A stretch of DNA of 64,000 nucleotides from Micropterix aruncella (taxonomy: Eukaryota; Arthropoda; Insecta; Lepidoptera; Micropterigidae), in contig OX155955.1 in the NCBI GenBank assembly GCA_944548615.1, positions 10,969,921-11,033,920 of the forward strand. The letters run 5' to 3'. The notes beneath the pieces are model-generated. The model saw only the letters and a list, made by a program, of their open reading frames with translations, searched no databases and had not been told where the DNA came from. The translations under genes and the position numbers were made by a program. Of this stretch, positions 32,965 through 46,794 are shown one piece after another (within the stretch, counting starts at the first letter, position 1; the number at the start of each line of letters is the position of its first letter).

Positions 32965-33480
32965 ATCCATATTGATGATAATGTCAAATTATTTTTATCC
33001 ACCGGAAATGCTGAGGCCTGCGAGCTCTTCCAGCGTGATATTGATGCAGTTTATGAACGGAGCAATGCTCGTAACCTTCACTTCATTATTAACAAATGTT
33101 CAGTGGTGACATAGACGAGATCGCCTGCTCAGTTGATGTATGATTACTCCGTATTTTCGAGCCCCCCTCCCCCCCCCCCTTGTAAACTTAGGCAACTATC
33201 ATTAGGAACACATTAGGCAACAATCTATAACTTCCTGCAAGCTTCTAGGGTTTGTGATTCGGCAATCCAAATACTTCAATAATATTCGAGTTATGCGCAA
33301 TTTGTACGATTCAATTGTTAGAAGTCGCATGGAAACGAATGCAGCTATTTGGAATCCGCATGCCTATATCCTCATGCTAGAAAAGGTGCAGAAGTATTTT
33401 CAGATTTTTGTACTTCAAGCGGTACGGATATTATCTATTTTTGTATCCGACTGCATTTATCACAGGCATGGTTGGCTAAC
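32965..33480 (+). pseudogene. non-LTR reverse transcriptase fragment
   Basis: ACELFQRDIDAVYERSNARN then INKCSVV is the post-palm region of Jockey/R1-like reverse transcriptases. From 33245, LLGFVIRQSKYFNNIRVMRN and YDSIVRSRMETNAAIWNPHA continue the C-terminal region. A poly-C run (33165-33179) and frame changes interrupt it. Confidence 0.55.
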
Positions 33481-33579
33481 TTTAATTCTCTCTATATCAC
33501 AAGAAGAAAGGTTGACCTCCTGCGGAAAATGTTCAGCCTCGCATAGATCGCGTGCTCGATTCACGAGCGTCGTTCGTGA

Positions 33580-34135
33580 TGCAGGAGATGGAACATGTCA
33601 ATGATGTCCTTAGGAGAAATGGATACGGAAAATATCACGAGACACGCACACGATCTAATACAGACGAAACCCAGAAACCGAGCAGATCAAGAGCATTCTT
33701 ACCATGCGTGATGGATTGAATAAGTAAGATGCTAAACATATTCGATATAAAAACGATCTTCAAACCGACCCAAAATATAGCTCGATTTTTGAGGCCTGTA
33801 AAGGATGTAATACCACTGCAAACCCCAGGTGTGTATAAAGTCGAATGCAGTTGCGGTCTGGCCTACGTTGGACAAGAAACGGCCTATAGCCACGCGACTG
33901 ACAGAACACATCGAAGCTGTTAAAAACGATCAGCGAGAAAAATCGGCGATCTGCGAACATATATTGGATAGCGGAAGTAACCACTGGATGCAAATCCCAT
34001 TGTGCTATCCAAGGAACAATTCTACTTTTCTCGCATGATCCGGGAAGCCATTGAAATAAGAAGAACCCCGAACTTCAATAGAGACGACGCACATAAGGCC
34101 AAATTATCAATTTACGACGACAAAAATATATATTT
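33580..34135 (+). pseudogene. Penelope-like element 3' end with GIY-YIG endonuclease
   Basis: QEMEHVNDVLRRNGYGK is followed by NIFDIKTIFKPTQNIARFLR, then PGVYKVECSCGLAYVGQET (the GIY-YIG motif, here VYK...AYVG, with the CSCG typical of Penelope-like elements), TRLTEHIEAVKNDQREKSAI, CEHILDSGSNHW and finally MIREAIEIRRTPNFNRDDAH. At least two frameshifts (around 33890 and 33990) kill it. The reverse transcriptase core is absent. Confidence 0.8.
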
Positions 34136-34559
34136 TTTATTTTTATTTTCTAGTCAGAAATGCTTTTAAGGGAACCTAATAATTACCTTCCAGAAAAATA
34201 ACTAGTTGTGATTAGTTACGGTTAGGTGCTCATTGTATTCGTTTTTTTAATCATAAAAATTATTTCTGCATTTCAAAATATACAAAATAATAGTAACATT
34301 GGTACATATTAAGCAGTTTTGATAAAAACATTATTATACATCCACGTCAGCATTATCCTTATCATCATCATCACCACATAAAAAAGGCAGTCTTACCATG
34401 TTTAATACAACTTATTTGAATTGTGTTTTATATTCTTTTGTTTCTTTCGCGTATTTGTCATAATATCACAATAGGATCCGTGATACTATCCGGATAAATC
34501 TGTTATTATTTATGTTGATTCGATATTGACTGAAGCGATATTGTGTAGTATGTATGTGT

Positions 34560-35085
34560 AGATCTAGCAGATGTGTATGTGTATCTGTAGATCCAGCAGT
34601 TGCACCACAGTCTCTTTTTCGATATTTTTATATTTGCCGGATAACACTTCCATTTTGCCTTTGCTATCACATAATATGAGGGATAGATCAGCCCTTTTAT
34701 TTTTTGCTCCAAGTCCCATTGTAATATCTTCTTCTTTTGTCAACCCAAGATTCACTATACAACCTAAAGCTTCTTCAGGGCTGCACGGTTTTAAAGTAGC
34801 AAAGGATGACGTATCATGTACCACTATATATTTTTTTTCAAACTGTTGGGCAAAAATTGGATGGTTAATTTCACAAATTGGTCTGTAGTTCTCTTGCCTG
34901 ATTTCACTAAGCTTGATTATGCATCAAAGTTCTTCAGAACTAAGACCTGATAGAAACAGTTTAAGATGTCTTGGCTTACTGCGTTGACAACTCTCTTCGA
35001 ACAATCTGCTTGGCCTGCCTCGCATCTTTTGCTACGATCGCTTTTGTGCTGATCATGGAAACTGTGGTGGTTCTATCTCCGGGAT
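34560..35085 (-). pseudogene. decayed transposon-type ORF of unknown family
   Basis: From about 35080 the minus strand reads through GRPSRLFEESCQRSKPRHLK, LFLSGLSSEEL and YRPICEINHPIFAQQFEKKY into an 86-codon open frame (34824-34567) with EEALGCIVNLGLTKEEDITM. 'GRP(x)...FEExxxRSK' recurs in uncharacterised arthropod transposon proteins as I recall them. Frame changes and stops are present. Identity unresolved. Confidence 0.35.
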
Positions 35086-35779
35086 ATTCAGGTCTCAATC
35101 GAGCCATTTCATGTGCTTGCTATTAAAACGCTAGTACACTTCGTCAAAAGCTTCGAAACAAACCTTTTTGTTTATTTATTATAAGTTTACAATTGTCATT
35201 TGTTTTGAAAGTTCACTGACACTAAACTTGTCCAATATATAATGTAATAACTGTTCATTCCACTGCAATGACGATAACTTCTAAAACTGTTTATTTTTAA
35301 CACTGTAAATTTTTTTTTCCTCCTAATCTTAATTTTCTATAGAGCGGGGTCACCACGACTACCTGCAACGAACGTGCTCAATTTAACAAAAGGGGGGCTC
35401 AGGGGGACGTGTGTTTAACTTTTTTATATTAGCTTTAATGTATATTTTCGAACTAGTAAAAAGAAGTCATGGTACTTTGCGAAACTTTTTTTGTAACTCT
35501 AGCTAAAGTAAAAATTAATGTTTTTTTTAAAAAACCAAAATAGTGTTTTGTAAAAGTTACATTATATCTATACTACGAACAACTTTTATGTTATCAATAA
35601 CCTGACACTTTAATATCTATATTAAAAACATTAAATTTTAAATGTAGTACGAGCGCGGTAACTCTTTGAACAATTCAGGCGCATTTAAACGGTAAGGGCC
35701 GCGCAGGGCCATGTAAAAGATTATTGACTTTACGCGCACGCATAGGCTATTGTATTGCATTAGGAATTTTTTTTTACTC

Positions 35780-36095
35780 TGCGTTGTGGACTGGTTTGTA
35801 CAGAACATTTTGAATGTATTTGTGATTTGTTTGAAAAAAATAAATTTTTATATTTTTGTCGTCGTAATTTAGTTTTTTGGCCTTATGTGCGACGGTTACA
35901 AACTCTCTTCTACGTGGAACCCTCTTCTTAAAATGTTCCCGCCGCCGAACGCAAGGTCGTAACACAGGATACAGTGAGTGTTGTGTGCAAGACGGATTTT
36001 CGAAATTCGCGCGCTCCGAGCCCGGCCCCCCACCACCGTTATAACCTACGCAGTGGCGGCAGTGGTATGCGGTCTTCCCGCGGAACAACGGATTG
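35780..36095 (-). pseudogene. second Penelope-like 3' end, inverted relative to 33580-34135
   Basis: Minus-strand AHKAKKLNYDDKNIKIYF matches DDAHKAKLSIYDDKNIYF of the plus-strand copy, and the DNA is similar (CGCACATAAGGCCAAA and TTACGACGACAAAAATATA in both). Upstream it encodes a basic, proline-rich segment (HHRYNLRSGG). The GIY-YIG part is not visible. Confidence 0.5.
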
Positions 36096-36899
36096 ACAGC
36101 TCTTTCGGACTACCCTAGACAGCGGCGGCAGCAACGTCACCGAAACGTCGTGTGCTACAAATTTCACGCGGTAAATTCGTTTCTATCCTTTTTATAATAT
36201 AGAAGAGAATTTAAAAACTTTTTTTTTTGGAACAATTTGATCCGTCAAGTAGTTTTTTTTAATCACCGGCGCAAAACTGAAAAATATGGTTTTGAGAAAA
36301 AGGCGTTTAAAGTTTTATTTAAAGAAAAGTAGTTTTTTTTAACTTACAGCAATCTGAGACTTATCAGTTATTCCACTGGTAAATGATTCATAATTAGATT
36401 TAAACATATATATATATTTTAAATTAATGAAAAACATATTTTTTGGCCTTCTAAACCAAGCTCTCCCAATGATATTAACTCGACTGCACTAAATTTCGAC
36501 ATTCTTACCGCCAACCCTCATCTGTTTAAATTATAGGCAATTAATATTTATTCTTCTATGATATAATATTTATTCTCTATTTGTATAGTTACTAGTTGAT
36601 ATCATTATTAACTTCACTTTTCAATGCATTGGATTTTCTGTTATTAGTAATGTTGATTAGTAATAAGTGACTAAAAAAATAATGAATTAATACATTATAG
36701 CAAAGTCGTATGTAAGAGTATCTAATATCATCCTTACAGGAAGTGCCTTTTGTATGTCACTGGGCCTTAATCCGATATTCACTGCGTCAAAATAAAATAG
36801 CTTTCCACCTGGAAGAGGAACATGAAGGGCACCTGCGGTATATTTATAATACGTATAGGTTTCCTATTAATTCATGTGTGTCCAATGAGGCGGAGATCG

Positions 36900-37320
36900 A
36901 CGCCCCTAACTACAGCTATAATAGCCAAAGAGAGTGAGTGAGTGGTGTGGTCGGGTGACTCTAGTGACCCGTTTCACTGACGGCGTGCCGTCGAATGCGC
37001 GGTATCCTTGTCCCAATTCGCAACTGGAGAGGGCCGTGTGACGTCATCCGAGGCGCCTGACGTCACGGGAGGCGTGACGCCGCCTCTGACCCCCTTTCAG
37101 CCACAGTCAGCGGTGGCTGCACCGTTTTAGCCCATTCAGAACGGGAAATGAGCGGACCTAAATATATGAAATTGCCTGCGGCAAACCGCTGCACTAGAGC
37201 CTCGGGTAACTGAATGGTCATGAGCCGCCACTAATCCTGAAAACCGAGATAAGATCGAACGAAAGACGAGGTCTTGCAAAAGATTAGGAAACGAATTTTG
37301 CGCATGCGCAATTCATTTGC
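36900..37320. promoter_or_regulatory. CpG-rich patch with two CRE sites and an NRF-1-type palindrome
   Basis: GTGACGTCAT (about 37039) and CTGACGTCAC (about 37058) are CRE-type sites; TTGCGCATGCGCAA (about 37297-37310) contains the NRF-1/Ewg consensus. The surrounding DNA is GC-rich. No adjacent gene is recognised, so this could be a transposon promoter. Confidence 0.3.
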
Positions 37321-38371
37321 AAGAGTAAATACTGTTATTTATGAAATCAAAGGGTTTAAAAACGAATTTACCGCGCGATTTATGTACCTCGCTTTCTGAC
37401 ACAACCGTGACACAATAAGACTTACCTCGCCTTATCACAGGTGTGCCTAGCAAGGCGGTTGCACATTACTTAGAACGAGCGATTATTTTAATTTATGCGC
37501 TATTTAACCTGGGCTCAGACAGAAATATACCTAAATTTAGAAACATATAACGGGAAATATAAAAAGGTTTAAAACGAATTTACCGTAAGAAATTTGTAGC
37601 ACCCGACGTTGCGGCGATGTTGCAGCCGCCGTTATCCAGAGTAGACAATTATCCTGGGTATACGTCTACCCTGTACAACGGATGTGGGATGATATGACAA
37701 CATCGACATTACAGAGACTGCGATTCGGGCTGTAGCAGTGGGCTGAGAGAAATATTGTATTGATTCTTACATTACCATTTTGTTATTACGTATTTATACA
37801 TAACAATGTTTCAATTGTAATTTTGTTGAATTATAGGGAATTTTGTTGTTTCTTTGCGGTTAATACGGAAATAGCAGTATCCTGTAGTTTCAACATGATT
37901 CATGCGTCCGACTATAACCGTGCGTATACCACTACCTGCTGTCATATAGAAGCGAGATCCCAAGGTCGTCGCAACGTAATAAAATTTTAACATTACGACA
38001 CGGTAACTACCGTCACGCCAACACCGTTATGCGTCATGTTAATACATACGTATTAACCACAGTCCGAGTTATATACGTAATTAGGCACGTATCTAGACTT
38101 CAGTTTCGGGAGGGGACATTCATTAAAAAACGCGCGCGTACCCACCAACCTTGAATTTGCCCGTACAATGAAACAAAAATACGCTACCCCCATTCTTACT
38201 ACCTCCCCCCCCCCCCTGGAGACGTGCCTGATACTAGGTACATAATCGCCAACTCTCCCTGATTTTATTCCAAAAAAATCGGGGGGGACGGGGGACGCGT
38301 CCCCTGTGTCCCCCCCGGATACGTCCTTGTACGTAATCCTTGTTAAAACGTGTATTGCATCGTTAAGTTTT
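37321..38371. other. no recognised gene; repeat debris
   Basis: Contains poly-C (38208-38217) and poly-G (38280-38287) runs. A segment around 37685-37750 ('catcgacattacagagactgcg') is echoed at 38706-38760. Confidence 0.35.
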
Positions 38372-38610
38372 TCTCAGGGTGAGCCCGCGTGTACAGCTTG
38401 TATCGTGTGTATGTGTATGTGTGTATGCCTGACATTTGTATATGTATGTATACATTTGTCTGCTCCTCCAGTTGCTGCTAACAGATTACTTAGCGGCACT
38501 TTCATCCTGTTGTTTAGAGATTAGGCGCTTTCCGGTACTATTAGATTGTTCTTCCCCGGAGAGACTTTCCGTAAAGAAACATCAGTAAATATTTGAGTGC
38601 TTTGCCAGAA
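38372..38610 (+). repeat. direct repeat A of a ~1-kb spaced pair
   Basis: Aligns through its length with 39398-39622: shared 'tttctcag.gtgag.ccgcgtgtaca', 'tgtatgcctga', 'tgtatacatttatct', 'gagattaggcgc.ttccgg' and 'taaatatttgagtgc.ttgcc'. Divergence is roughly 15-20% by eye. Confidence 0.65.
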
Positions 38611-39397
38611 TCGATTTTCTTTATGAAATTGATATTCGAATGAAATCAGTCCCTGGCTACTTGCCGGGAAAGTCTTGGAGTGATACAACCGTTTTTTAAT
38701 GACATGTAAACATCGACATACATAGACTGCGACGCGGGTTGAAGCAGTGGGTGTACTGACAAAAATATAACGCTGTAATACACCAAAATACGCATGTTTC
38801 AACAGGGATTACGTATATAACATGGACTGTGGTTCATGCATATGAATTAACATGACGCGTAACGGTGTCCAGTAATGATACTGTCCTACACTGTATTGTA
38901 GCAATTATACGTACAGAATGGGAATGTATACTTCCGTAATGAAGTAACGTAGGTACATATTTTAATGCACTTACATACTAATGTCTGGATGAATCAGCAT
39001 TATTTGTAGATATATTCGTACTTACGTAACTCGCAACGACATAGAATGGTGTTTCAACATTTTAATATTGCTGTCTCATTTCGAAACGATGCATGGCCCA
39101 ACAAAACGTAATGTTATCTCATTACGTCGCGACCTTGATGACAGCATATTATTTCATACGTAATGTCGTAAGTTGGAACATTAATCATGTTGAAGCTACA
39201 GACGTATACTGTTATTAGGCGTACACAGAAGTATACTGTTATTTTCTATAAACCGTAAGGAACATGTTGATACATATAATCGAGTAATGGAGTTTCAACA
39301 ATGTTCCTCGTTATTCAACAATATTACGAATGGAACATCATTATTCTATATAAAACCGTAATAATAATATGGTAATGTAATAAGAAATCCAATATTT

Positions 39398-39622
39398 TTC
39401 TCAGTGTGAGGCCGCGTGTACACCTTGTGTTATGTCTGCATGTATGCCTGAACATTCCTTTTGTATATGCATGTATACATTTATCTACTCCTACAATTCC
39501 TGCTACTTAGCGGAACTTCCATCCTGTATAGAGATTAGGCGCGTTCCGGTGCTATTAGATTGTTCCTCCTCGGAGAGGCTCACCTTAAAGAAATCTCGCT
39601 AAATATTTGAGTGCATTGCCAC
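39398..39622 (+). repeat. direct repeat B of a ~1-kb spaced pair
   Basis: Partner of 38372-38610, offset about 1020 bp. The arrangement could be long terminal repeats of a small element or a segmental duplication; no primer-binding site or ORF was recognised between them. Confidence 0.65.
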
Positions 39623-40055
39623 ATCGGCCGCGTAAATAGTTAATCGTTTACCTACGCGCCCATATCTGGAATGTAGATTGCCTCTTACCGGTTCCGCGGA
39701 GGCCGTTTGTTTTATCCTCGCGCTCCGCTTTTGTTTTCGCCTCCTTTGTAAAGCTTGCCATACTTTTTCACTTTTTTCTGACAATTTTCCTCACCTCAGC
39801 CGCTTATAAATTTGTAAGGGAGCAGCCCGTCATGTCGTAATGTTATTTTGTCAGTTTTTAGCTTCTGCTGTTTTTGGATTCCTCCTCGAAAGCACGCGAA
39901 AGGTCGCAATGGGGATCTAACCAAAGAAAACTGGTAGAGCTCGAAGTGTACCTTTAAAACTAAAGTGGAAACCAATATATAGTAAAAAAATGTGGTTAAA
40001 TAGAATGAATGAATGAAATGAATGAAAAAAATATTTATTGCATTTAATCAAATAT

Positions 40056-40366
40056 TGGGCTCGATTGCGTTTCTCTTGAACTTAATATCGGAAATTAGTT
40101 CATGTGAACGAGACAGAGCAGTACGTCAGAGCGGAATGGGAAATGAACGGATGTCACTTTTTCGCATTAAAACTACCCACCGAAAGTAAAGCAGCTAAAT
40201 CTAACACCGCACGAAATGTGTTCAAACTTATTCGGGCGTCTATAAGTTCGACAGGTAGTTTTGGTCGACGATAGTTCATTTCGTATTCCGTTCTAACGTA
40301 TCGGTCTGTCTCGTTCGGTTGAACTAAATTCCTATTTTAGTTCACGAAGAAACGCAATCGGGTCTA
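40056..40366. mobile_element. ~310-bp MITE with ~90-bp inverted arms
   Basis: GGCTCGATTGCGTTTCTCTT at the left is mirrored by CACGAAGAAACGCAATCGGG at the right. Similarity continues inward through TTAGTTCA, GAACGAGACAGA and GGAATGGGAAATGAAC (mirrored as GTTCATTTCGTATTCC). Non-coding. Confidence 0.7.
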
Positions 40367-40576
40367 TTATCTACATAGGCAGACTTACTGATGTGCAATA
40401 TCTTATAGCCAACCCTAAATTAGGTGATTACAATATAGTAATAATTTACAGCACTGGCAATAATGAAATAGACCTAGTTTCTTTAAAGTTATTTATATAT
40501 TAAAATATACGCAAACAAATAAATATATAAAAAAGTACATCTATAAGTTATAACAAACACACGCACATACACATAC

Positions 40577-40597
40577 ATGCATTCACACACACACATA

Positions 40598-40644
<47 letters not shown>
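40577..40644. repeat. (CA)n microsatellite
   Basis: An imperfect then perfect CA run; a G12 homopolymer follows at about 40719-40730. Reading frames across it are artefacts. Confidence 0.9.
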
Positions 40645-40649
<5 letters not shown>

Positions 40650-40759
40650 TTTCCAAGCAACATTTAGAAATATGTGTTTGTTTAGTAAAATACTTTTTGA
40701 CGGGGGAGCACGATACCGGGGGGGGGGGGGGCGTGTGTTTTGGGTACACCCTCGTCTAA

Positions 40760-42100
40760 ACTGTGAATTGGTGGAAGATTGATTTATGATAATTAGTTTT
40801 AAAATAAACTTACTTTCAAAGACACGTTTAACCAATTTTTTTATGAATTACAAACTTGAGGTTTCAGTCGATTCCAAAGTGTTTAGGCTTCTCCTATTGG
40901 TTACGCGGTGAGTAATAGACAGGTGGCTTTAGCCTACTTAAGTTCATTGCAGAGTGCTTTGCTAAGGCTGCTTCTTACCTAATAGCCCCGGCGGCTCTTC
41001 CGATATCACTTCGCTGTGAGATCTTTTATCCTAATAAGACCTAAATGCATCAAGGTCATTAGCGCGTCTAAATCTTACCTTAAGACTTAACTCACATTGT
41101 TGCTATAAATTCCATATAAAAGTTTTTATGACAAGTTATTTACTAATAAAAGCCAGTACTCCCTCTATAAACCGGCACTTCAAATCTCTGGCCCTGCCAG
41201 TAATCCGGTGTTTTTATACAGGCAGCTGTCAAGCTCCGTATTTCGAGCGTAAATTGGAGACAAGTTACTTCTTTTGTTTATTTCATTTATTAAAAAAAAT
41301 GTTTACAGATTGTAGAAACTTAAAAATAGGTATTAGGTACATTTTATATTACAGACAAATTAATTCGTTCGTGATTACAGTATACAGTATTATCCAAATT
41401 CAGCACTGGGTATATCTCTGACATCGACTGTTGACGATGTATATGCCTACTTTGTCTGTCTTACGCCAGTCTGTTCCATGTTGTGCTAATGACGCAATAC
41501 GCCTATTTCTGGCGAAATTCTGAAGGGAAAAGCTACATTTTCAACAGATAAATCATGAATAAAGAAGACTTTCAAGCCAGTGAGGCTGCGCCGATGAAAA
41601 TGGTGTATCCGCGAGTGATATTTTAGCATTGAAACGACTCCAATTGTCATTTATATTGAAAAAGCAGACGAAAATATAAAATTATTTTATGCCTTCCACT
41701 TCGATGGAAGAATAATATATAAGACTATTGATACAAAACTACGGTAGTATGTATTGTATTGTAAGGTATTTTTTCGTTAATGTAGTTTTAGTTTATGTTA
41801 ACGCATCAATTGCGTGTATGTACCTACTAATGTAGTGTATAATACAGTATTGCATACATACAAGTATATGTATACAATATACGTAACATAGGTTCTACCA
41901 TTTAAATGCGTAATTATTAGTGATTTCCAGAAATCCGTCGTTTTCAGTAATTCGGCAGTGGTCTGGTCCGATATCTGCCGGATTACCGAGAGGTCATTTT
42001 ATGTCCGCGCCAAATTTCTCGGTTCCTCGCTTACATGCTCAGATCAGACGTATTGCATTTATTAAACACCATTGCACTGAAACCAGAAAGGGGTATAAAT
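40760..42100. other. no recognised gene
   Basis: Short open frames near 41128-41421 and 41920-42153 show no family motif or splice context that I can support. Confidence 0.35.
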
Positions 42101-42107
42101 CATTTAA

Positions 42108-42584
42108 CCCTTTGAGGACCATAAGCTTTGCGGTAGAGTATGGACATTTTTGATACATTCAACTGTTAAAGGGCGATGTAAATAACATTATGTCAAGTTC
42201 TGTGAAAATTGGTTCAATAGATTTTGTATAAATTGATGGGACATAAATGGTCCATAAAGATTGAAAGTTACAACTTTTTCCAAAATTTGATTATTTGATT
42301 ATTTAACTCAGAAATCATACGTGCTTAGACACGTACTAAAAAAAATCTAATCGGAAAAGTCGCCATAAATATTTATTTATTTATTAAAAATGACCAGAGT
42401 TCGTTGGTCATTAGCGATATTTTCAAAAAAATATTACTGTATATTTTTCATAAATATTTTTTTGTTAAGATTCTGATGTCTCATTAGGATGGAAAAAATA
42501 TAATTTATAAATTATTCGAATTCGATAATTTATAAAATGATTATGAAGTTATGGGACACATTTGTCCCATGGTCCTTCAAAGAG
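42108..42584. mobile_element. 477-bp TTAA-flanked element with CCCTTTGAGGACCAT termini
   Basis: Tips CCCTTTGAGGACCAT and ATGGTCCTTCAAAGAG are inverted with one mismatch. TTAA flanks both sides (42104-42107, 42585-42588). AT-rich, non-coding; the same insertion style as the other TTAA MITEs here but a different family. Confidence 0.7.
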
Positions 42585-43189
42585 TTAAAGAATTAGGATT
42601 TCTATCCTTTTTATGTTTCAGTGTATAAATGTTCAATAAATGCAATACGTGCGATTTAAGGACGTGGGCGAGGTACCGAGAAATCTAGCGCGGCCAGTAC
42701 AGCCATATTTGCTTATACTCGGCAAATACTCACTAAAGTTCTTGTGTCTAATTGAAAACCTGTATCGTTCATCTGTAGACGAATAACTTAGCATATTTTT
42801 GAATAATTTTAAATGGTATTTATTTTAAAATTAAAATCCAGCATTTACTCGTATTGCTACCCTTGCATACCTCGAAGCTCGACCTATTTATCGTTTGAAA
42901 ACTGGCTCATTCGAATAAATCACATAAAACCGCCCTCTTACCGTTACTTTATCGGCTGAAGATCGTCGGTAGGTTGCGTGCGAAAAGAACGCCGATAAAG
43001 CTAGAGCAGCAGCCTAATTTAGTTATTCCCACGTCATCGGGCACGCGAATGAAATCTGTTTGATTCGACCTCTAGACTTTTAGGAAAAACTTATTGTAGG
43101 TGGCGCTAGCAAGGATTGATACGAGTGAGCGATGCACTGCGCGAGCGAGTATCGAGCATCCGCACGAAGATCGGCCAGTTGACCTCCGC

Positions 43190-43839
43190 AGTGCTGCCAG
43201 ATCAATTTACCATATCCAAGAAAAAACCGAAGTCAAGTATCTGGGTGTCCTAATAGACTCTAAATTGAGCTGGGATAACCAATTAATACAACTCTCTTCG
43301 AGGTCTCGGTCTTTAGAGAATTACGCCACGTCCTTTCTAAGAACTCCATAAATATGGTTTATATGGCCATGTGTCAGGGTTTATACCCACACGGAATAAT
43401 AGCTTGGGGAGCATGTGCGAAATCTGTCTTGGATCCTCTAGTAAAAGCCCAAAAGCGTTTGTTGAGGGTAATCAATAGAAGGCCCCCACGATATGATTCC
43501 AACATGCTATTCAAAGAAAGTAAGGTGTTAGATATACGCCAGCTGTTAGTGAAACAGTCACTCATGTTTTTCCATCGAACCTCAGATAAACGACCACGAA
43601 GCCAGCAACACCGAACTACAAAAGCATCTGCAGGTCTGAATTATGTCGTTCCCCGAGTTAATTCTTCATTTGCCCAAAGACAATTCAACTGTATAGCAAC
43701 GAAAATATTCAACCGTCTTGATGACAAAATAAAGGAAATAGAAAATACAATTTTATTTCAAAAATTTATTAAAAAATGGCTTCTTGACGACATAGGTCGT
43801 TTAAGGACAGAGAACGAACTTCTGCAAGTCATATCTTAA
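43190..43839 (+). pseudogene. LINE reverse-transcriptase C-terminal region
   Basis: HIQEKTEVKYLGVLIDSKLS is the conserved '(K)YLGVxIDxxLxW' block that follows the RT fingers/palm in CR1/Jockey-like LINEs. After a frameshift near 43330, YMAMCQGLYPHGIIAWGACA, KAQKRLLRVINRRPPRYDS and FNRLDDKIKEIENTILFQKF complete the C-terminus with a natural stop at 43839. The upstream RT and endonuclease parts are missing, so this is a 5'-truncated copy. Confidence 0.75.
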
Positions 43840-44419
43840 AAAAAAAAATATTTCTGCATAACTTTACTATTATACTATATAATATGGTATAATATTTTAA
43901 ACAAAATGTAATGTAATATAATGCAAAAGAATAATACTATAATATATCTAGATCAATATATTTATATATTTGTGTATGTATTGTGTATGTGAATATGTAT
44001 CTATATGGGTACCTACGTCAGTTAGGCTTGTCGACTTAAGTCAGAAAATAAATCGTATGCCCAGATACAGGCTATATTTAATCCAGTTGGGTATGCGCTG
44101 AGCATGGTCATCTGAATGTGGGCCTTGTTTCTTCGCACCATTACTTGGTATGACCATTTTTATGTGTTTTATAAGTATGTTTGAAATAAATAAATAAATA
44201 AATTCAGTCATAATACAGTCAAATACAGTCATAATACTGTTAAATACCGAAGAAATGGCAATTTCTTAGAATTCCCCGAAAAATCGTCAAATTCATTGAT
44301 TTCGAAATATAACATGCCAAGACTGTCGCCAAACTATAAAAAATCGGTTATGTCCCCTTAACACTTTTCCGGCATGTAGCCAAAGACTGATTTCATCGTT
44401 ATATTAATAACATTAAAAA

Positions 44420-44836
44420 AAATCTATAAGCGCCCTTTGTCGGTCGGCGGACGGACCCGGTCGGGTTCAGTTTCATATGTTGGCCCTTAACCGAGACACG
44501 AATCGCGCCGCCCGAGGCGTTATTATAAGATAAAAATGTATGGCGAAATTTAAATATTGTTAGTGTAGCTTGTATATGAGATATTTCAACCAAAACTTCA
44601 CAATGCGAACTTCATAATCTGTGTACCAAATTTCAAATCTCTTAGTACGATATTTTGAGATTGAAATATGACTAGTGCGCCCCCTGGAGGACCGATTTCA
44701 ACCACAGCTCATTTGCATGGCAAATGTCAGCTCAATCGGATTAAGCGGTTAGACCGTTTTTGGGGAAAATACACACACACAGAAGTGCGATCACAACACT
44801 TTCCCTTCTCGTCTGTTGGTGGGCCGGGAAAGTAAA
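44420..44836 (-). repeat. dispersed repeat, copy 1 (ending 'gggccgggaaagta')
   Basis: Inverted relative to 61069-61600: shared gcgccctttgtcggtcggcggacgg/ccgccggccgagagagggcgc, 'gaatcgcgccgcccgaggcg' and the terminal GTTGGTGGGCCGGGAAAGTA. Non-coding; similar 'ccgggaaagta' ends occur inside the TTAA transposon (14743 and 56690). Confidence 0.6.
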
Positions 44837-46271
<1,435 letters not shown>

Positions 46272-46794
46272 CTTTTTTAAATTTTACCTGAATTTGTGTA
46301 AACAACTCATTTGTTAGATTTAGAAATATTTGATAATTGATCACCTTCGTCAGTTCGCGAGTTACAAAAATACAGTTGGTATAACACAGCACAGCCAGAG
46401 ACAGACCTTCTAGGTCTTGTTGGTTGTGCGATTTCGCCTCATTCGGATATGCTAGCATATTTATATGCATAGAGCTATGTTTTTCGCTGTAGTAATGTTT
46501 GTTCTTAATTATTCCTCATGTACAACAGTATGCATGTCCTTGTATTTTTTTCTTGTACGTTATAAATAAATACATAAATAAATAAAAGGCATTAAATATG
46601 CAAGCTGAAGCATTAAAGATAGTAAGAGTAACAAAATTAATTAAAAAACAATAACAAAACAATCAATCTTATTCTAGCATAAACAGGTAGTGCAATGCCC
46701 ATACCTTGAATAGATGTGGGCTCGCAGTAAAAATATCCAGGTTTGACACTGTCGATCACAGCGCATTTATATGTCGCAATGTTCGCGTAAAGGT

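Noticed and set aside
40489..40835. Cys-Val repeat proteins
   Set aside because: Translations of the (CA)n microsatellite.
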